Below are positions 49,012 through 57,311 of a DNA stretch of 64,000 bases, one piece after another (positions within the stretch are counted from its first letter, which is position 1; every line of letters starts with the position of its first letter). The translations under genes and the position numbers were made by a program. Below the pieces are notes generated by a model, which was not told the DNA's origin, made no database searches, and saw only the letters and a list, made by a program, of their open reading frames with translations. The DNA comes from Streptomyces sp. NBC_01454 (lineage in GTDB: Bacteria > Actinomycetota > Actinomycetes > Streptomycetales > Streptomycetaceae), in NCBI RefSeq assembly GCF_036227565.1, contig NZ_CP109460.1:1860001-1924000 (forward strand), written 5' to 3'.

Positions 49012-50327
49012 GGCGGGCCCTCCTCGATGTGCGCCCGCTGCGCTCGTCGGCACCGTACCGGCGGCTCTGGGGCGGGCGGACACTCTCCGGGCTCGGCAGC
49101 CAGATGACGCTCGTCGCCGTGATGTACCAGGTCTGGCAGATGACGCACAGCACCGCCTGGACCGGCGCGGTGGGCCTCGCCAGGGCCGTGCCGCTCCTCG
49201 TCCTGGGGCTCTTCGCCGGATCCGTCGTCGACCGCGTGGACCGGCGGACCTGCTATCTGGCCGCCACCTGTGGCCAGACCGTCTGTTCCCTGCTGCTGGC
49301 CGTCCAGGGCTTCCTCGGCGGCCTGCCGACCCCGGGCGTGCTGCTGCTGGTCGCCGTGCAGTCCGGCTTCGGGGCCGGCAGCGGTCCGGCGGTCCGTACC
49401 TTCATCCCCCGCCTGCTTCCCGAGGACCAGCGCGCGGCCGGGCTGGCGCTGAACCGGATCGCCTTCCAGGGCGCCATGCTGACCGGCCCGGCGTTGGGCG
49501 GGCTGCTCCTGAACGGGCTGGGCCCCGGGGGCTGCTACCTGGTCGACGCGCTCACCTTCGCCGCGGCGCTGCACGGTGCGCGCGGCCTGCCGCGGATGCA
49601 CCCCGGGGACGAGCCCGCCAGGCCGGGTCTGCGCGGGGTGCGGGACGGCCTGGCCTTCCTGGTGCGCACGCCCGTCATTCGCGGGGCGCTCCTGACCGAC
49701 CTGGCCACCACCGTGCTGTCGATGCCGATCAGCCTGTTTCCCCTGATCAACGCGGAACGGTTCGGCGGCGGCCCCGGCACTCTCGGGCTGTTCCTGACCG
49801 CCCTCGCGGCCGGCGGCATCGTCGCGTCCGTCCTCTCCGGGACCTTCACCCGGAGCGCACGCCCCGGCCTGGTGATGCTCGGCGGGTCGGCGGCGTGGGG
49901 CATGGCGCTCACCCTGTTCGGCCTCTCGTCCCACCCGTGGGTCGGGCTGGGATTTCTGGTCCTGGCCGGCGCGGCCGACACGGTGTCCGTGGTGTGCCGC
50001 AACACCCTCGTCCAGCGGCACACCCCGGACGAACTGCTGGGCCGGGTCGGCGCCGCGGAGCAGATCGTCGGGCAGGCCGGACCGGACCTCGGCAATATGC
50101 GCCAAGGCCTGCTGGCCGACGCCACGTCAGGGGTGACCGCGCTGGTCAGCGGCGGCCTGCTGTGCGTCGGCGCGGTCGCCCTGGTGGGCGCCGCGACACC
50201 GGGGCTGCGCGGGTGCTCCACGGCGTCGCCCCGCCCCCGGGACGCTGCGGTGGCCGCCCCGGAGAAGGCTCAGAAGAATTCCGGGAAAGGTGTCGATCCG
50301 GCCGACGCCCCTTCGACGCGAGGGTGA
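49002..50327 (+). CDS. MFS exporter
   Basis: Major facilitator superfamily protein of 441 aa, about 12 membrane segments, of the MFS_3/EntS-like group. Segment 1 follows YRRLWGGRTLSGLGSQ; the loop DRVDRRTCYLAATCG after TM2 is the MFS motif A variant (GxxxDRxxRR), and PRLLPEDQRAAGLALNRI precedes TM5. The last 45 residues are hydrophilic. Probable drug or metabolite exporter under the MarR gene that overlaps it. ATG 49002 is used; GTG 49008, two codons in, is equally possible. Confidence 0.85.
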   Translation: MGVRRALLDVRPLRSSAPYRRLWGGRTLSGLGSQMTLVAVMYQVWQMTHSTAWTGAVGLARAVPLLVLGLFAGSVVDRVDRRTCYLAATCGQTVCSLLLAVQGFLGGLPTPGVLLLVAVQSGFGAGSGPAVRTFIPRLLPEDQRAAGLALNRIAFQGAMLTGPALGGLLLNGLGPGGCYLVDALTFAAALHGARGLPRMHPGDEPARPGLRGVRDGLAFLVRTPVIRGALLTDLATTVLSMPISLFPLINAERFGGGPGTLGLFLTALAAGGIVASVLSGTFTRSARPGLVMLGGSAAWGMALTLFGLSSHPWVGLGFLVLAGAADTVSVVCRNTLVQRHTPDELLGRVGAAEQIVGQAGPDLGNMRQGLLADATSGVTALVSGGLLCVGAVALVGAATPGLRGCSTASPRPRDAAVAAPEKAQKNSGKGVDPADAPSTRG

Positions 50328-50499
50328 GAGGCGGGAGCCGGCGCCGCCCTCCGGAGCACTGGACCGTGACCGCCGAGGTCCGCGAGATCGCCGAGCGCTG
50401 AGCGGGCACCCCGACCTGCCGCCCGGCGTGCGTCCCGCTCCTCGGCTTCCCCCGGTCCGCGCGCTGACGGGTGGGGAACCGGGCCCCTCGCCTCCGTCG

Positions 50500-50526
50500 T
50501 GTCACATTCGTCCCACCGGATACGTC
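50500..50526 (+). promoter_or_regulatory. ECF41-type promoter
   Basis: TGTCACA at 50500-50506, 16-bp spacer, CGTC at 50523-50526: an exact match to the promoter signature described for ECF41 sigma factors. It lies 80 bp before an ECF41-like sigma gene, so the gene is probably autoregulated. Confidence 0.75.
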
Positions 50527-50606
50527 ATGTCGGTGACGAACCTGGCGGGGACGGATCCGACGGGGAGCGGAACGGGGAAAGGTGAGACGGGGGAAGGGTG
50601 AGACGG

Positions 50607-51491
50607 ATGGATGATCATGAGTGGCTGGCGGAGCGCTTCGAGGAGAACCGGAGCCATCTGCGGGCGGTGGCCTACCGGATGCTGGGGTCGCTGACCGAGG
50701 CGGAGGACGCCGTCCAGGAGGCCTGGCTGCGGCTCGACCGGTCCGGTGCGGACGGTGTGGAGAATCTGGGCGGCTGGCTGACGACGGTCGTGGGGCGGGT
50801 GTGCCTGGACCAGCTGCGCAGGCGCACGGCCCGGCGCGAGGACCCGCTCGAGGTGCATGTCCCCGAGCCGGTCGTGCGGCGGCTGGATGCCGACGGCCCG
50901 GAGGACGCGGCGGTGCTGGCCGACTCCGTGGGGCTGGCGCTGCTCGTCGTCCTGGAGACCCTCTCCCCCGTCGAACGGCTGGCCTTCGTGCTGCACGACA
51001 TGTTCGCGATGCCCTTCGACGAGATCGCGCCGATCGTCGACCGCACGCCCGCCGCCGCCCGGCAGCTCGCCAGCCGGGCCCGGCGGCGCGTTCAGGGCAC
51101 CGCCCCGGCCCCCGATCCCGATCTCGCCCGGCAGCGGGAGGTGGTCGACGCCTTCCTCGCCGCCTCGCGCGGTGGCGACTTCGATGCGCTGCTCGCCGTC
51201 CTCGACCCGGATGTGGTGCTGCGCGCCGACGGCGGTGCCGCGCGCGGCGGGATGTCGAAGCTGGTGCGCGGGGCGCGGGCGGTCGTCGAACAGGCCCTGC
51301 TGTTCTCCGGGTTCGCGCCGTTCGCCCGGCCGGCGCTGGTCAACGGCGCCCCCGGGCTGGTCACGGCGCCGGGCGGGGAGCCGCTCTCGGTCATGGGCTT
51401 CACCATTGCCCACGGGAAGGTCGTCGAGATCAACATCCTCGCCGACCCGGCACGGCTGCGGCGGCTGGATCTTACGTTCCTCGACGGCTGA
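50607..51491 (+). CDS. ECF41-like RNA polymerase sigma factor
   Basis: Extracytoplasmic-function sigma factor of 294 aa. Region 2 (HLRAVAYRMLGSLTEAEDAVQEAWLRL, in two halves) and region 4 (LSPVERLAFVLHDMF, FDEIAPIVDRTPAAARQLASRARRRVQ) are clear. A C-terminal SnoaL-like domain (about 175-294), with DFDALLAVLDPDVVLRADGG, is the hallmark of ECF41/SigJ-type factors, whose activity is modulated by this fused domain instead of an anti-sigma factor. ATG 50607 has AAGGG 8 nt upstream; GTG 50598 would add three residues. No carboxymuconolactone decarboxylase-type target gene is adjacent. Confidence 0.88.
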   Translation: MDDHEWLAERFEENRSHLRAVAYRMLGSLTEAEDAVQEAWLRLDRSGADGVENLGGWLTTVVGRVCLDQLRRRTARREDPLEVHVPEPVVRRLDADGPEDAAVLADSVGLALLVVLETLSPVERLAFVLHDMFAMPFDEIAPIVDRTPAAARQLASRARRRVQGTAPAPDPDLARQREVVDAFLAASRGGDFDALLAVLDPDVVLRADGGAARGGMSKLVRGARAVVEQALLFSGFAPFARPALVNGAPGLVTAPGGEPLSVMGFTIAHGKVVEINILADPARLRRLDLTFLDG

Positions 51492-51582
51492 GGGAGGGAG
51501 CGAGGACGGGCCACCGGGAGCGTGCGGGCCCTCGGTGTCCAGATCCCGTACGTGGCAAGGCAGTTGACCCTACGCTGACGCC

Positions 51583-52878
51583 GTGACCGCCGCCCCGGAC
51601 CCCGCGCCCCCGCACCCGTCCCCGTCTCTCACCACCCCACCCGCCGGCCCTCCCCTCTGGCGCGACCGGCGGTTCGTGCTGCTCGCCTCCGCCCGTACGA
51701 TCTCGGTCCTGGGAAACGGCTTCGCGCGGGTGGCGCTGTCGTTCGCCGTTCTGGCGCTACCGGGGGCGGGGCCCGGGCAGCTGTCGCTGGTGCTCGCCTG
51801 CCAGGCGGTCCCGCAGCTGGCGTTCGTGCTCGTCGGCGGGGTGCTGGCGGACCGGGTGTCGCGCTCCCGGCTGATGATCGTCGCCGACCTCGTGGGCGCG
51901 GCCGCCTATGCCGGACTCGCGGCGATGGTCCTCACGGGGCATGCGCCGCTGTGGGCGCTGTGCACGCTGGCCGCGCTGGCGGGGACGGCCACCGCGCTGT
52001 TCTCCCCCGCGATGGACGGCGTCATTCCGCTACTCGTGCCCGCCGGACGGCTGCAACGGGCCAACGGGCTGCTGCGGGTGGGGATGAACAGCTCGATGCT
52101 GCTCGGGCTGGCACTGTCCGGGGTGGCCGTGGCACTCGTCGGCGCCGGGTGGGCGCTGGCCCTCAACGCGGCCTCCTTCGTGGTGAGCGCGCTGCTGATC
52201 CGCGGTCTCCGGCTGTCCGCGCGGCCCCGCCCCAGGGTCTCCGGCTGGTCCGAACTGCGAAACGGCTGGCGGGAGTTCGCCGGACGGCAGTGGCTGTGGG
52301 TCGTCGTGGTGCAGTACGCGTTCGTCGTGGCCGCGCTCAACGCCAATGCCGGGGTGCTGGGGCCGCTGGCGGCCGACGGCGGGCTGGGCGGTGCGCGGCC
52401 CTGGTCCCTGATCGTCGCCGCGCAGGCACTGGGCACCATTACGGGCGCCGGGCTGGCCGCCCGCCTCCGGGTGCGCCGCCCGGTCCTGGTCGCCGTATTG
52501 GCCACCTTCCCGTCGGCGCTCCCGATCGCCCTGCTCGCCGTGCGGGCGCCGGTGCCGCTGATCGCGCTCGCCATGTTCGGCTCGGGCATGGCGGCCGACG
52601 TCTTCGGGGTGCTGTGGGCGACCACCATCCAGCGGGAGATCCCCGAGGCGGCACTGTCCCGCGTCAGTTCCTACGACTGGTTCGGCTCACTGGCCTTCGC
52701 TCCGCTCGGCCTGCTGGTCGCGGGGCCGGTCGCGACGCACCTCGGCGTGGGCCGTGCGCTCGCCGGCTGCGCCGCGCTGATCGTCCTCGCCACGGCCGCC
52801 GCCCTGCTCTCCCCGCAGGTACGTGGCCTGCGCGCGCCCGGGCCGTCCCACAGCGGCGAGGCATCGGGCGGCCCGTGA
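51583..52878 (+). CDS. MFS transporter
   Basis: Major facilitator protein of 431 aa with about 12 membrane segments, same broad group as the MFS exporter about 2.6 kb upstream but clearly different in sequence. Features: FVLLASARTISVLGNGFARV (TM1), GGVLADRVSRSRLMIVADLV (motif A region), DGVIPLLVPAGRLQRANGLL and WATTIQREIPEAALSRVSSY. Substrate unknown. GTG 51583 starts with a Pro-rich leader of about 25 residues. It is 91 bp after the sigma gene and could be co-transcribed with it. Confidence 0.83.
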   Translation: MTAAPDPAPPHPSPSLTTPPAGPPLWRDRRFVLLASARTISVLGNGFARVALSFAVLALPGAGPGQLSLVLACQAVPQLAFVLVGGVLADRVSRSRLMIVADLVGAAAYAGLAAMVLTGHAPLWALCTLAALAGTATALFSPAMDGVIPLLVPAGRLQRANGLLRVGMNSSMLLGLALSGVAVALVGAGWALALNAASFVVSALLIRGLRLSARPRPRVSGWSELRNGWREFAGRQWLWVVVVQYAFVVAALNANAGVLGPLAADGGLGGARPWSLIVAAQALGTITGAGLAARLRVRRPVLVAVLATFPSALPIALLAVRAPVPLIALAMFGSGMAADVFGVLWATTIQREIPEAALSRVSSYDWFGSLAFAPLGLLVAGPVATHLGVGRALAGCAALIVLATAAALLSPQVRGLRAPGPSHSGEASGGP

Positions 52879-52961
52879 AGGCGGGGAGCGGCGGATCCGG
52901 AACGGTGCGCCCTTCGCCTCGTCCGACCCATCCGCCCGTCCTCCCGTCCGCACCCCATCCC

Positions 52962-53321
52962 TCACCGCCCCGCCAGCCCCGTCCGTACCACCGTGACGAT
53001 CTCCTCGTCGGAGAGCCCCAGATGGCGGGCCTCGGCGATCAGCCGCTCTGCGGTCTCCCCCAGGCGGGCACGGGCGGGGGAGGCGGAGCCGGTGACCACC
53101 GCGCCGCGGCCGCGGCGGAGTTCGATCAGGCCCTCCTCCTTGAGGCGCTGATAACCCCGCAGCACCGTATGGACGTTCACGCCGAGCGACGCGGCGAGTT
53201 CGCGGGCGGCCGGCAGCCGCTCACCGGCGTCCACCGTGCCGTCGGCGACGGCGCCGCGGACACAGGCCGCGATCTGGTCGCCGAGCGGGACGGACGAGCT
53301 GGGGTCGACCCGGAAGAGCAC
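52962..53321 (-). CDS. GntR-family regulator (YtrA type)
   Basis: Short GntR regulator of 119 aa: the winged HTH (PLGDQIAACVRGAVADGTVD, LPAARELAASLGVNVHTVLR, GYQRLKEEGLIELRRGRGA) plus a short C-terminal helical tail, as in the YtrA subgroup, which commonly regulates transporters encoded with it. GTG 53321 has a perfect AAGGAGG 5 nt upstream, lying within the last codons of the preceding gene; the stop of that gene is one base away. So it is co-transcribed with the DUF1648 gene. Confidence 0.88.
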   Translation of the reverse strand: MLFRVDPSSSVPLGDQIAACVRGAVADGTVDAGERLPAARELAASLGVNVHTVLRGYQRLKEEGLIELRRGRGAVVTGSASPARARLGETAERLIAEARHLGLSDEEIVTVVRTGLAGR

Positions 53322-53322
53322 C

Positions 53323-54315
53323 TCAGCCTCCTTGCCGCGAACGGGCGCGATCGGTGTACGTATTGAGCAGTGCGGCGGCGGTCGCGGCGTCGTCGACCGT
53401 CACCACGAATTCCTTGCCGTTGGTCAGCCGTACCACCATGCCCTCCCCCGAGCGCAGCACGAAGCCGCTGCGGCCGGCGCGGATGCGGTAGCCCCAGCCG
53501 CCGAACTCGGTGAAGCAGGCGATCCGCCGGCTGCCGACCTCCGCGATGCGATCGAGGGCTATCCGCCGGAAGCGGCAACGCGAGGACAGCAGCGTCGGCG
53601 AGATGGTCAGCCCACGCCGGTCCACGCTCACCCGGACGGAGGCCATCGGCAGGGCCACGGCGGCGCCGAACAACAGGCCCGCGCCGCCGACCCAGTCGGC
53701 AAAGACGCCGAGCAGCAGCCCGGCGCCGAGCAACAGGCCGCCCAGCACGATCAACGGGCGCGAGCTGATGGTGCGTGACCAGCCGGCCGTCGCGGCCGCG
53801 GGAAGGTCGAGCCGGGACACCGCGCCGCGCGGCCGATGGGGCCCGGCGGGTGCCGCTCCGGCGAGCAGCCGCCCCAGCGCCCCGGCGAGCAGCGCCACCA
53901 GGAGGCTGGGGGCCAGGACCCACGGCGACACCCGAACGGCCGACACCTCGGCCACGTCGGCGTTGCTCAGCAGCGTCACGCAGATGGCGTAACCGCATCC
54001 GGCGGCGAGGCCATAGCCGCCGGCGATCACCCATGGCACCTCGGGAGCGTCCGGCCGCAGCTGGACGAAGAAGCCGACCACGGCGCCGAGGAGGAGAAGA
54101 AGGGCGAGGGACTCGGCCACGAAGCCCTGCACGGAGGTGAAGCCGTCGGCCTGGCCGGCGGCCCGGAAATGGGTGGCGAGCGGATCGGGCAGCCGCCCCG
54201 ACACCGTCGCCCAGACTCCGGCGAACGCGATGAACACGACGAGGAACGGACCGGCGGCGACCACGGCCCGCCACCGGCCACTCAATGGCGGAACGGAACG
54301 CAACACACTCTTCAT
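53323..54315 (-). CDS. DUF1648 membrane protein
   Basis: Membrane protein of 330 aa with an N-terminal DUF1648 domain (LPDPLATHFRAAGQADGFTS is the family signature) and about seven membrane segments, plus a C-terminal soluble stretch (residues 230-330). SdpI-like DUF1648 proteins give immunity to toxins or serve as sensors in some Bacillus species; here the role is unknown. First gene of an operon with the YtrA-like GntR gene. ATG 54315 follows GGGGGGAG. Divergent from the HTH-MurA gene across 120 bp. Confidence 0.82.
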   Translation of the reverse strand: MKSVLRSVPPLSGRWRAVVAAGPFLVVFIAFAGVWATVSGRLPDPLATHFRAAGQADGFTSVQGFVAESLALLLLLGAVVGFFVQLRPDAPEVPWVIAGGYGLAAGCGYAICVTLLSNADVAEVSAVRVSPWVLAPSLLVALLAGALGRLLAGAAPAGPHRPRGAVSRLDLPAAATAGWSRTISSRPLIVLGGLLLGAGLLLGVFADWVGGAGLLFGAAVALPMASVRVSVDRRGLTISPTLLSSRCRFRRIALDRIAEVGSRRIACFTEFGGWGYRIRAGRSGFVLRSGEGMVVRLTNGKEFVVTVDDAATAAALLNTYTDRARSRQGG

Positions 54316-54357
54316 GACTCCCCCCAGGACTCTGGAACTCTCCTCATGACTTCCCTT

Positions 54358-54374
54358 TACTTGTTCGCATAGTA
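54358..54374. promoter_or_regulatory. Possible GntR operator
   Basis: TACT-N9-AGTA dyad about 45 bp upstream of the DUF1648 start. Short arms, but spacing and position suit a YtrA-type autoregulator. Confidence 0.3.
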
Positions 54375-54408
54375 GGAGAACAACCCAGGCAATGGCAATG
54401 GCGCGCCC

Positions 54409-54425
54409 ATCTCATATCTGAGATA
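54409..54425. promoter_or_regulatory. Overlapping dyads before the HTH-MurA gene
   Basis: ATCTCA-N4-TGAGAT (54409-54424) overlapping TATCT-G-AGATA (54415-54425), ending 10 bp before the ATG. A natural target for the protein's own HTH domain, acting as an autorepressor site. Confidence 0.5.
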
Positions 54426-54435
54426 CGGTCACCTC

Positions 54436-55965
54436 ATGGCAGACGACTACCTCGTACGCATCGGCAGGCTCATCCGTGACGCGCGGCAGCACCGCGGCTG
54501 GACGCAGTCGCAGCTTGCGGAGGCTCTCGGCACCAGCCAGAGTGCGGTCAACCGTATCGAGCGCGGGAATCAGAACATCAGCCTTGAGATGATCGCTCGA
54601 ATCGGCGAGGCACTCGACAGCGAAATCGTCTCGCTCGGCTACGCCGGGCCGATGCATCTGCGAGTGGTCGGCGGCCGCCGGCTGTCCGGCGGCATCGACG
54701 TGAAGACGAGCAAGAACGCCTGTGTGGCGCTGCTGTGCGCCACGCTGCTGAACGCCGGCCGCACAACTCTGCGCCGAGTGGCCCGCATTGAGGAGGTCTA
54801 CCGCATCCTCGAAGTGCTGGGCAGCATCGGCGTACGGACCCGGTGGATCAACGACGGCAACGACCTGGAGATCGTGCCGCCCGCCCAACTCGACCTCGAC
54901 TCGATGGACACCGAGGCGGCCCGCCGCACCCGCAGCGTCATCATGTTCCTCGGCCCGCTGCTGCACCGCGTGGACCACTTCAAACTGCCCTACGCGGGCG
55001 GCTGCGACCTCGGCACCCGGACCGTGACCCCGCACATGACGGCGCTGCGCCACTTCGGCCTGGAGATCACCGCGACCGACGGCACCTACCTCGCCGAAGT
55101 CGACCGCACCGTCGCCCCCAAGCGCGCGATCGTGCTGACCGAACGCGGCGACACCGTCACCGAGAACGCGCTGCTGGCCGCCGCCCGCCACGACGGCGTC
55201 ACGGTCATCCGCAACGCCTCCTCCAACTACATGGTCCAGGACCTGTGTTTCTTCCTGGAGGAGCTGGGCGTCCGGGTCGACGGCATCGGCACCACCACGC
55301 TCACCGTCCACGGCGCCGCACACATCGAACGCGATGTGGACTTCGCGCCGTCCGAGGACCCGGTCGAGGCGATGAGCCTGCTGGCCGCGGCGGTGGTGAC
55401 CGAGTCGGAACTCACCATCCGCCGCGTCCCCGTCGAGTTCCTGGAGATCGAGCTGGCGGTCCTGGAGGAGATGGGCCTGGACCACGAGCGCAGCCCGGAG
55501 TACGCCGCCGACAACGGCCGCACCCGCCTGATCGATCTGACGGTCCGCCCCTCCAAGCTCCAGGCCCCCCTGGACAAGATCCACCCGATGCCCTTCCCGG
55601 GCCTGAACATCGACAACGTCCCCTTCTTCGCGGCCATCGCGGCCAGCGCCCAGGGCCAGACCCTCATCCACGACTGGGTCTACGACAACCGCGCCATCTA
55701 CCTCACCGACCTCAACCGCCTCGGCGCCCAGGTCAAGCTCCTCGACCCGCACCGGGTACTTCTCGACGGCCCCACCCGCTGGCGCTCCTCCGAAATGATG
55801 TGCCCCCCGGCCCTGCGCCCCGCCGTCGTCGTCCTCCTGGCCATGATGGCCGCCGAGGGCACCTCCGTCCTGCGCAACGTCTACGTCATCAACCGCGGCT
55901 ACGAGGACCTGGCGGAACGCCTCAACTCGATCGGGGCACAGATCGAGATCTTCCGGGACATCTGA
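54436..55965 (+). CDS. murA: HTH-MurA fusion (UDP-GlcNAc enolpyruvyl transferase-like)
   Basis: 509 aa: an XRE-type HTH at about 8-62 (LIRDARQHRGWTQSQLAEAL, SQSAVNRIERG) fused to an EPSP-synthase/MurA domain from about 72. The MurA hallmarks are there: Lys-Asn in TSKNACVALL (93-94) and the catalytic Cys190 in YAGGCDLGTRTVTPH, corresponding to Cys115 of E. coli MurA. MurA makes UDP-GlcNAc-enolpyruvate, first step of peptidoglycan synthesis; streptomycetes have two MurA paralogues and this is the HTH-bearing one. The HTH suggests DNA binding or autoregulation, but that is inference. No clear Shine-Dalgarno at the ATG. Confidence 0.85.
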   Translation: MADDYLVRIGRLIRDARQHRGWTQSQLAEALGTSQSAVNRIERGNQNISLEMIARIGEALDSEIVSLGYAGPMHLRVVGGRRLSGGIDVKTSKNACVALLCATLLNAGRTTLRRVARIEEVYRILEVLGSIGVRTRWINDGNDLEIVPPAQLDLDSMDTEAARRTRSVIMFLGPLLHRVDHFKLPYAGGCDLGTRTVTPHMTALRHFGLEITATDGTYLAEVDRTVAPKRAIVLTERGDTVTENALLAAARHDGVTVIRNASSNYMVQDLCFFLEELGVRVDGIGTTTLTVHGAAHIERDVDFAPSEDPVEAMSLLAAAVVTESELTIRRVPVEFLEIELAVLEEMGLDHERSPEYAADNGRTRLIDLTVRPSKLQAPLDKIHPMPFPGLNIDNVPFFAAIAASAQGQTLIHDWVYDNRAIYLTDLNRLGAQVKLLDPHRVLLDGPTRWRSSEMMCPPALRPAVVVLLAMMAAEGTSVLRNVYVINRGYEDLAERLNSIGAQIEIFRDI

Positions 55966-56089
55966 ACCAGGGACGCCGCCGCACCCTTTCCGACCTGCAT
56001 GAATACGGGCCAGGAGGAGGTGCGGCGGCATGTCTGGGACTTCTCTGGGACTTTGTGCCAGGACCGAGCTTCTGCCAGTCGGCTTGCGG

Positions 56090-56493
56090 CTACGCGAAGA
56101 CCGCGTCGATGGCGGCGCCGCCGCGCGCACCGGCGCGGGACAGGAAATGCGCGTACTTCCGGAGCGTGAAGCCGGGTCAGAGTGGCCGAGCCACCTGGCC
56201 AGGGAGACGACCGACTCGCCCGCCTCCAACAGCTCGGAGGCGTAGAAGTGACGCAGGGCATGATAACCGTGCTCCCGGGAGGGCTCCCAGGCCCGAGATC
56301 CATCCGGTGCGCTCTCCTCCAGCGCGGCGATCACGCCGGCCTCGGCCAAGGCGGGCTTCCAGACGTAGGAGTGGAAGTAGTTCCGATTGATCGCCTTGTG
56401 CTCGCGGCCCGTCACCAGGAGGTTGTACGTCCTGGGCCGACGGTGCTTGGCTTCTACCGGGGTCTGCGGCGGGCGCGGATCGTCCCACGACAT
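56090..56493 (-). pseudogene. Tyrosine integrase fragment, frameshifted
   Basis: C-terminal half of a phage/ICE-type tyrosine recombinase. AINRNYFHSYVWKPALAEAG and GYHALRHFYASELLEAGESV, then SLARWLGHSDP, carry catalytic box II (HxxR) and the LGH motif. After GHSDP the frame breaks near 56173; read with one base restored it continues GFTLRKYAHFLSRAG..., with the catalytic Tyr, and stops at 56090. The N-terminal half is missing. A dead integrase from an element that used the nearby tRNA-Gly-type sites is the simplest reading. Confidence 0.8.
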
Positions 56494-56778
56494 GGTGGCC
56501 GGCACGGGTGCGAGGAACTCCACGAGCGCCACGCTGCACCAACTCACCACTGCGCCGAGGAGCACCGCGTCAAGGTGCCGCCGCGATGGAGCGCTGCGGG
56601 CATGGGCTGGCGCGCCGGTCGACGAGCGGGCATCCGGTTCCGTATGCGGACGTTGCCCATGAGCTGGAAGCGCGCTGACGAACATCTCGGCGTTGCATGA
56701 GCAACCCGGCGAGCGACGGGCCCCGAGCCGGCCCCTTTCCTCGCCCCTCCGCAGCCAGAAGCACTGCACCACCTGCCT

Positions 56779-56957
56779 CGCGAGCGGCCGTGCCCCATCC
56801 GTGCCCTTCAGGCCGGTCAACACCGGTCACGAGGGGCGCGACGGGACACCATCGGACGACGGCGGGAAGTAGCGATTCCCCAGGTCAGCGCCGAATGATC
56901 ACCCAAGGACCCATTGATTCCCAAGCTCAGAGCGCGGGTTCGATTCCCGTCACCCGC
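56779..56957 (+). repeat. 179-bp direct repeat, copy A
   Basis: Aligns without gaps to 59769-59947, about 80% identical by eye, highest at both ends. The right end is att-like core A (56916-56961): CCCAAGCTCAGAGCGCGGG followed by TTCGATTCCCGTCACCCGC, the 3' half of a tRNA-Gly(CCC) gene from the anticodon to the acceptor stem. The tRNA 5' half is absent. The shared left flank suggests both copies are the same end of related integrative elements. Confidence 0.85.
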
Positions 56958-57084
56958 GCCATAGTTGAGGCTAAGGAGAACCACCGGACGAGCAGGGGCA
57001 GTCTCCTTCTGACCGCCCACAACTGACCAACAAGTGACGATCGGTAACGTGTCGCGCCATCAATGCAGTGCAACGCGGGCCTCA

Positions 57085-57129
57085 TTGCCGCCGCCGGTAG
57101 CACGAGTTCGATACCCGTCGGCCGTTCCA
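57085..57129 (+). repeat. Decayed tRNA-Gly 3'-end copy D
   Basis: GCACGAGTTCGATACCCGTC then GGCCGTTCCA, followed by GAGTCGAGGC, aligns with core A (GCGGGTTCGATTCCCGTC, ACCCGCGCCA, TAGTTGAGGC). Several substitutions; probably an old att-like scar. Confidence 0.5.
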
Positions 57130-57311
57130 GAGTCGAGGCCGTTGCCTGGCCCGACGCCGCCCTTGATTGCGCCACGCCCCAGCGGTATCCCCTGGCCTGA
57201 GTTTGGCCGTCGCCCATTTGCGAGATGCGATGTCAGACACGTGGTACAAGGTGGCGGAGGGCGGCGCTGTCGCGGTCTGCCTGGGCATATGAGGAACCTC
57301 TGGAGAGTGGC

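Larger units (their letters stand above)
55966..57311. other. Gene-poor left part of an integration-scar region
   Basis: 1.35 kb without an intact gene. It holds the integrase remnant (56090-56493), the first 179-bp repeat with att-like core A, and the decayed core D. Other reading frames here are short and lack ribosome sites. Confidence 0.7.

Noticed and set aside
51583..52878. This MFS gene as a duplicate of the one at 49002-50327
   Set aside because: They share only general MFS features; TM1, motif A and the central loop differ clearly.
56817..57020. Minus-strand ORFs containing GDGNRTRALSLGI (also at 59807-59989)
   Set aside because: This peptide is the antisense translation of the tRNA-Gly 3' half; a well-known annotation artefact.
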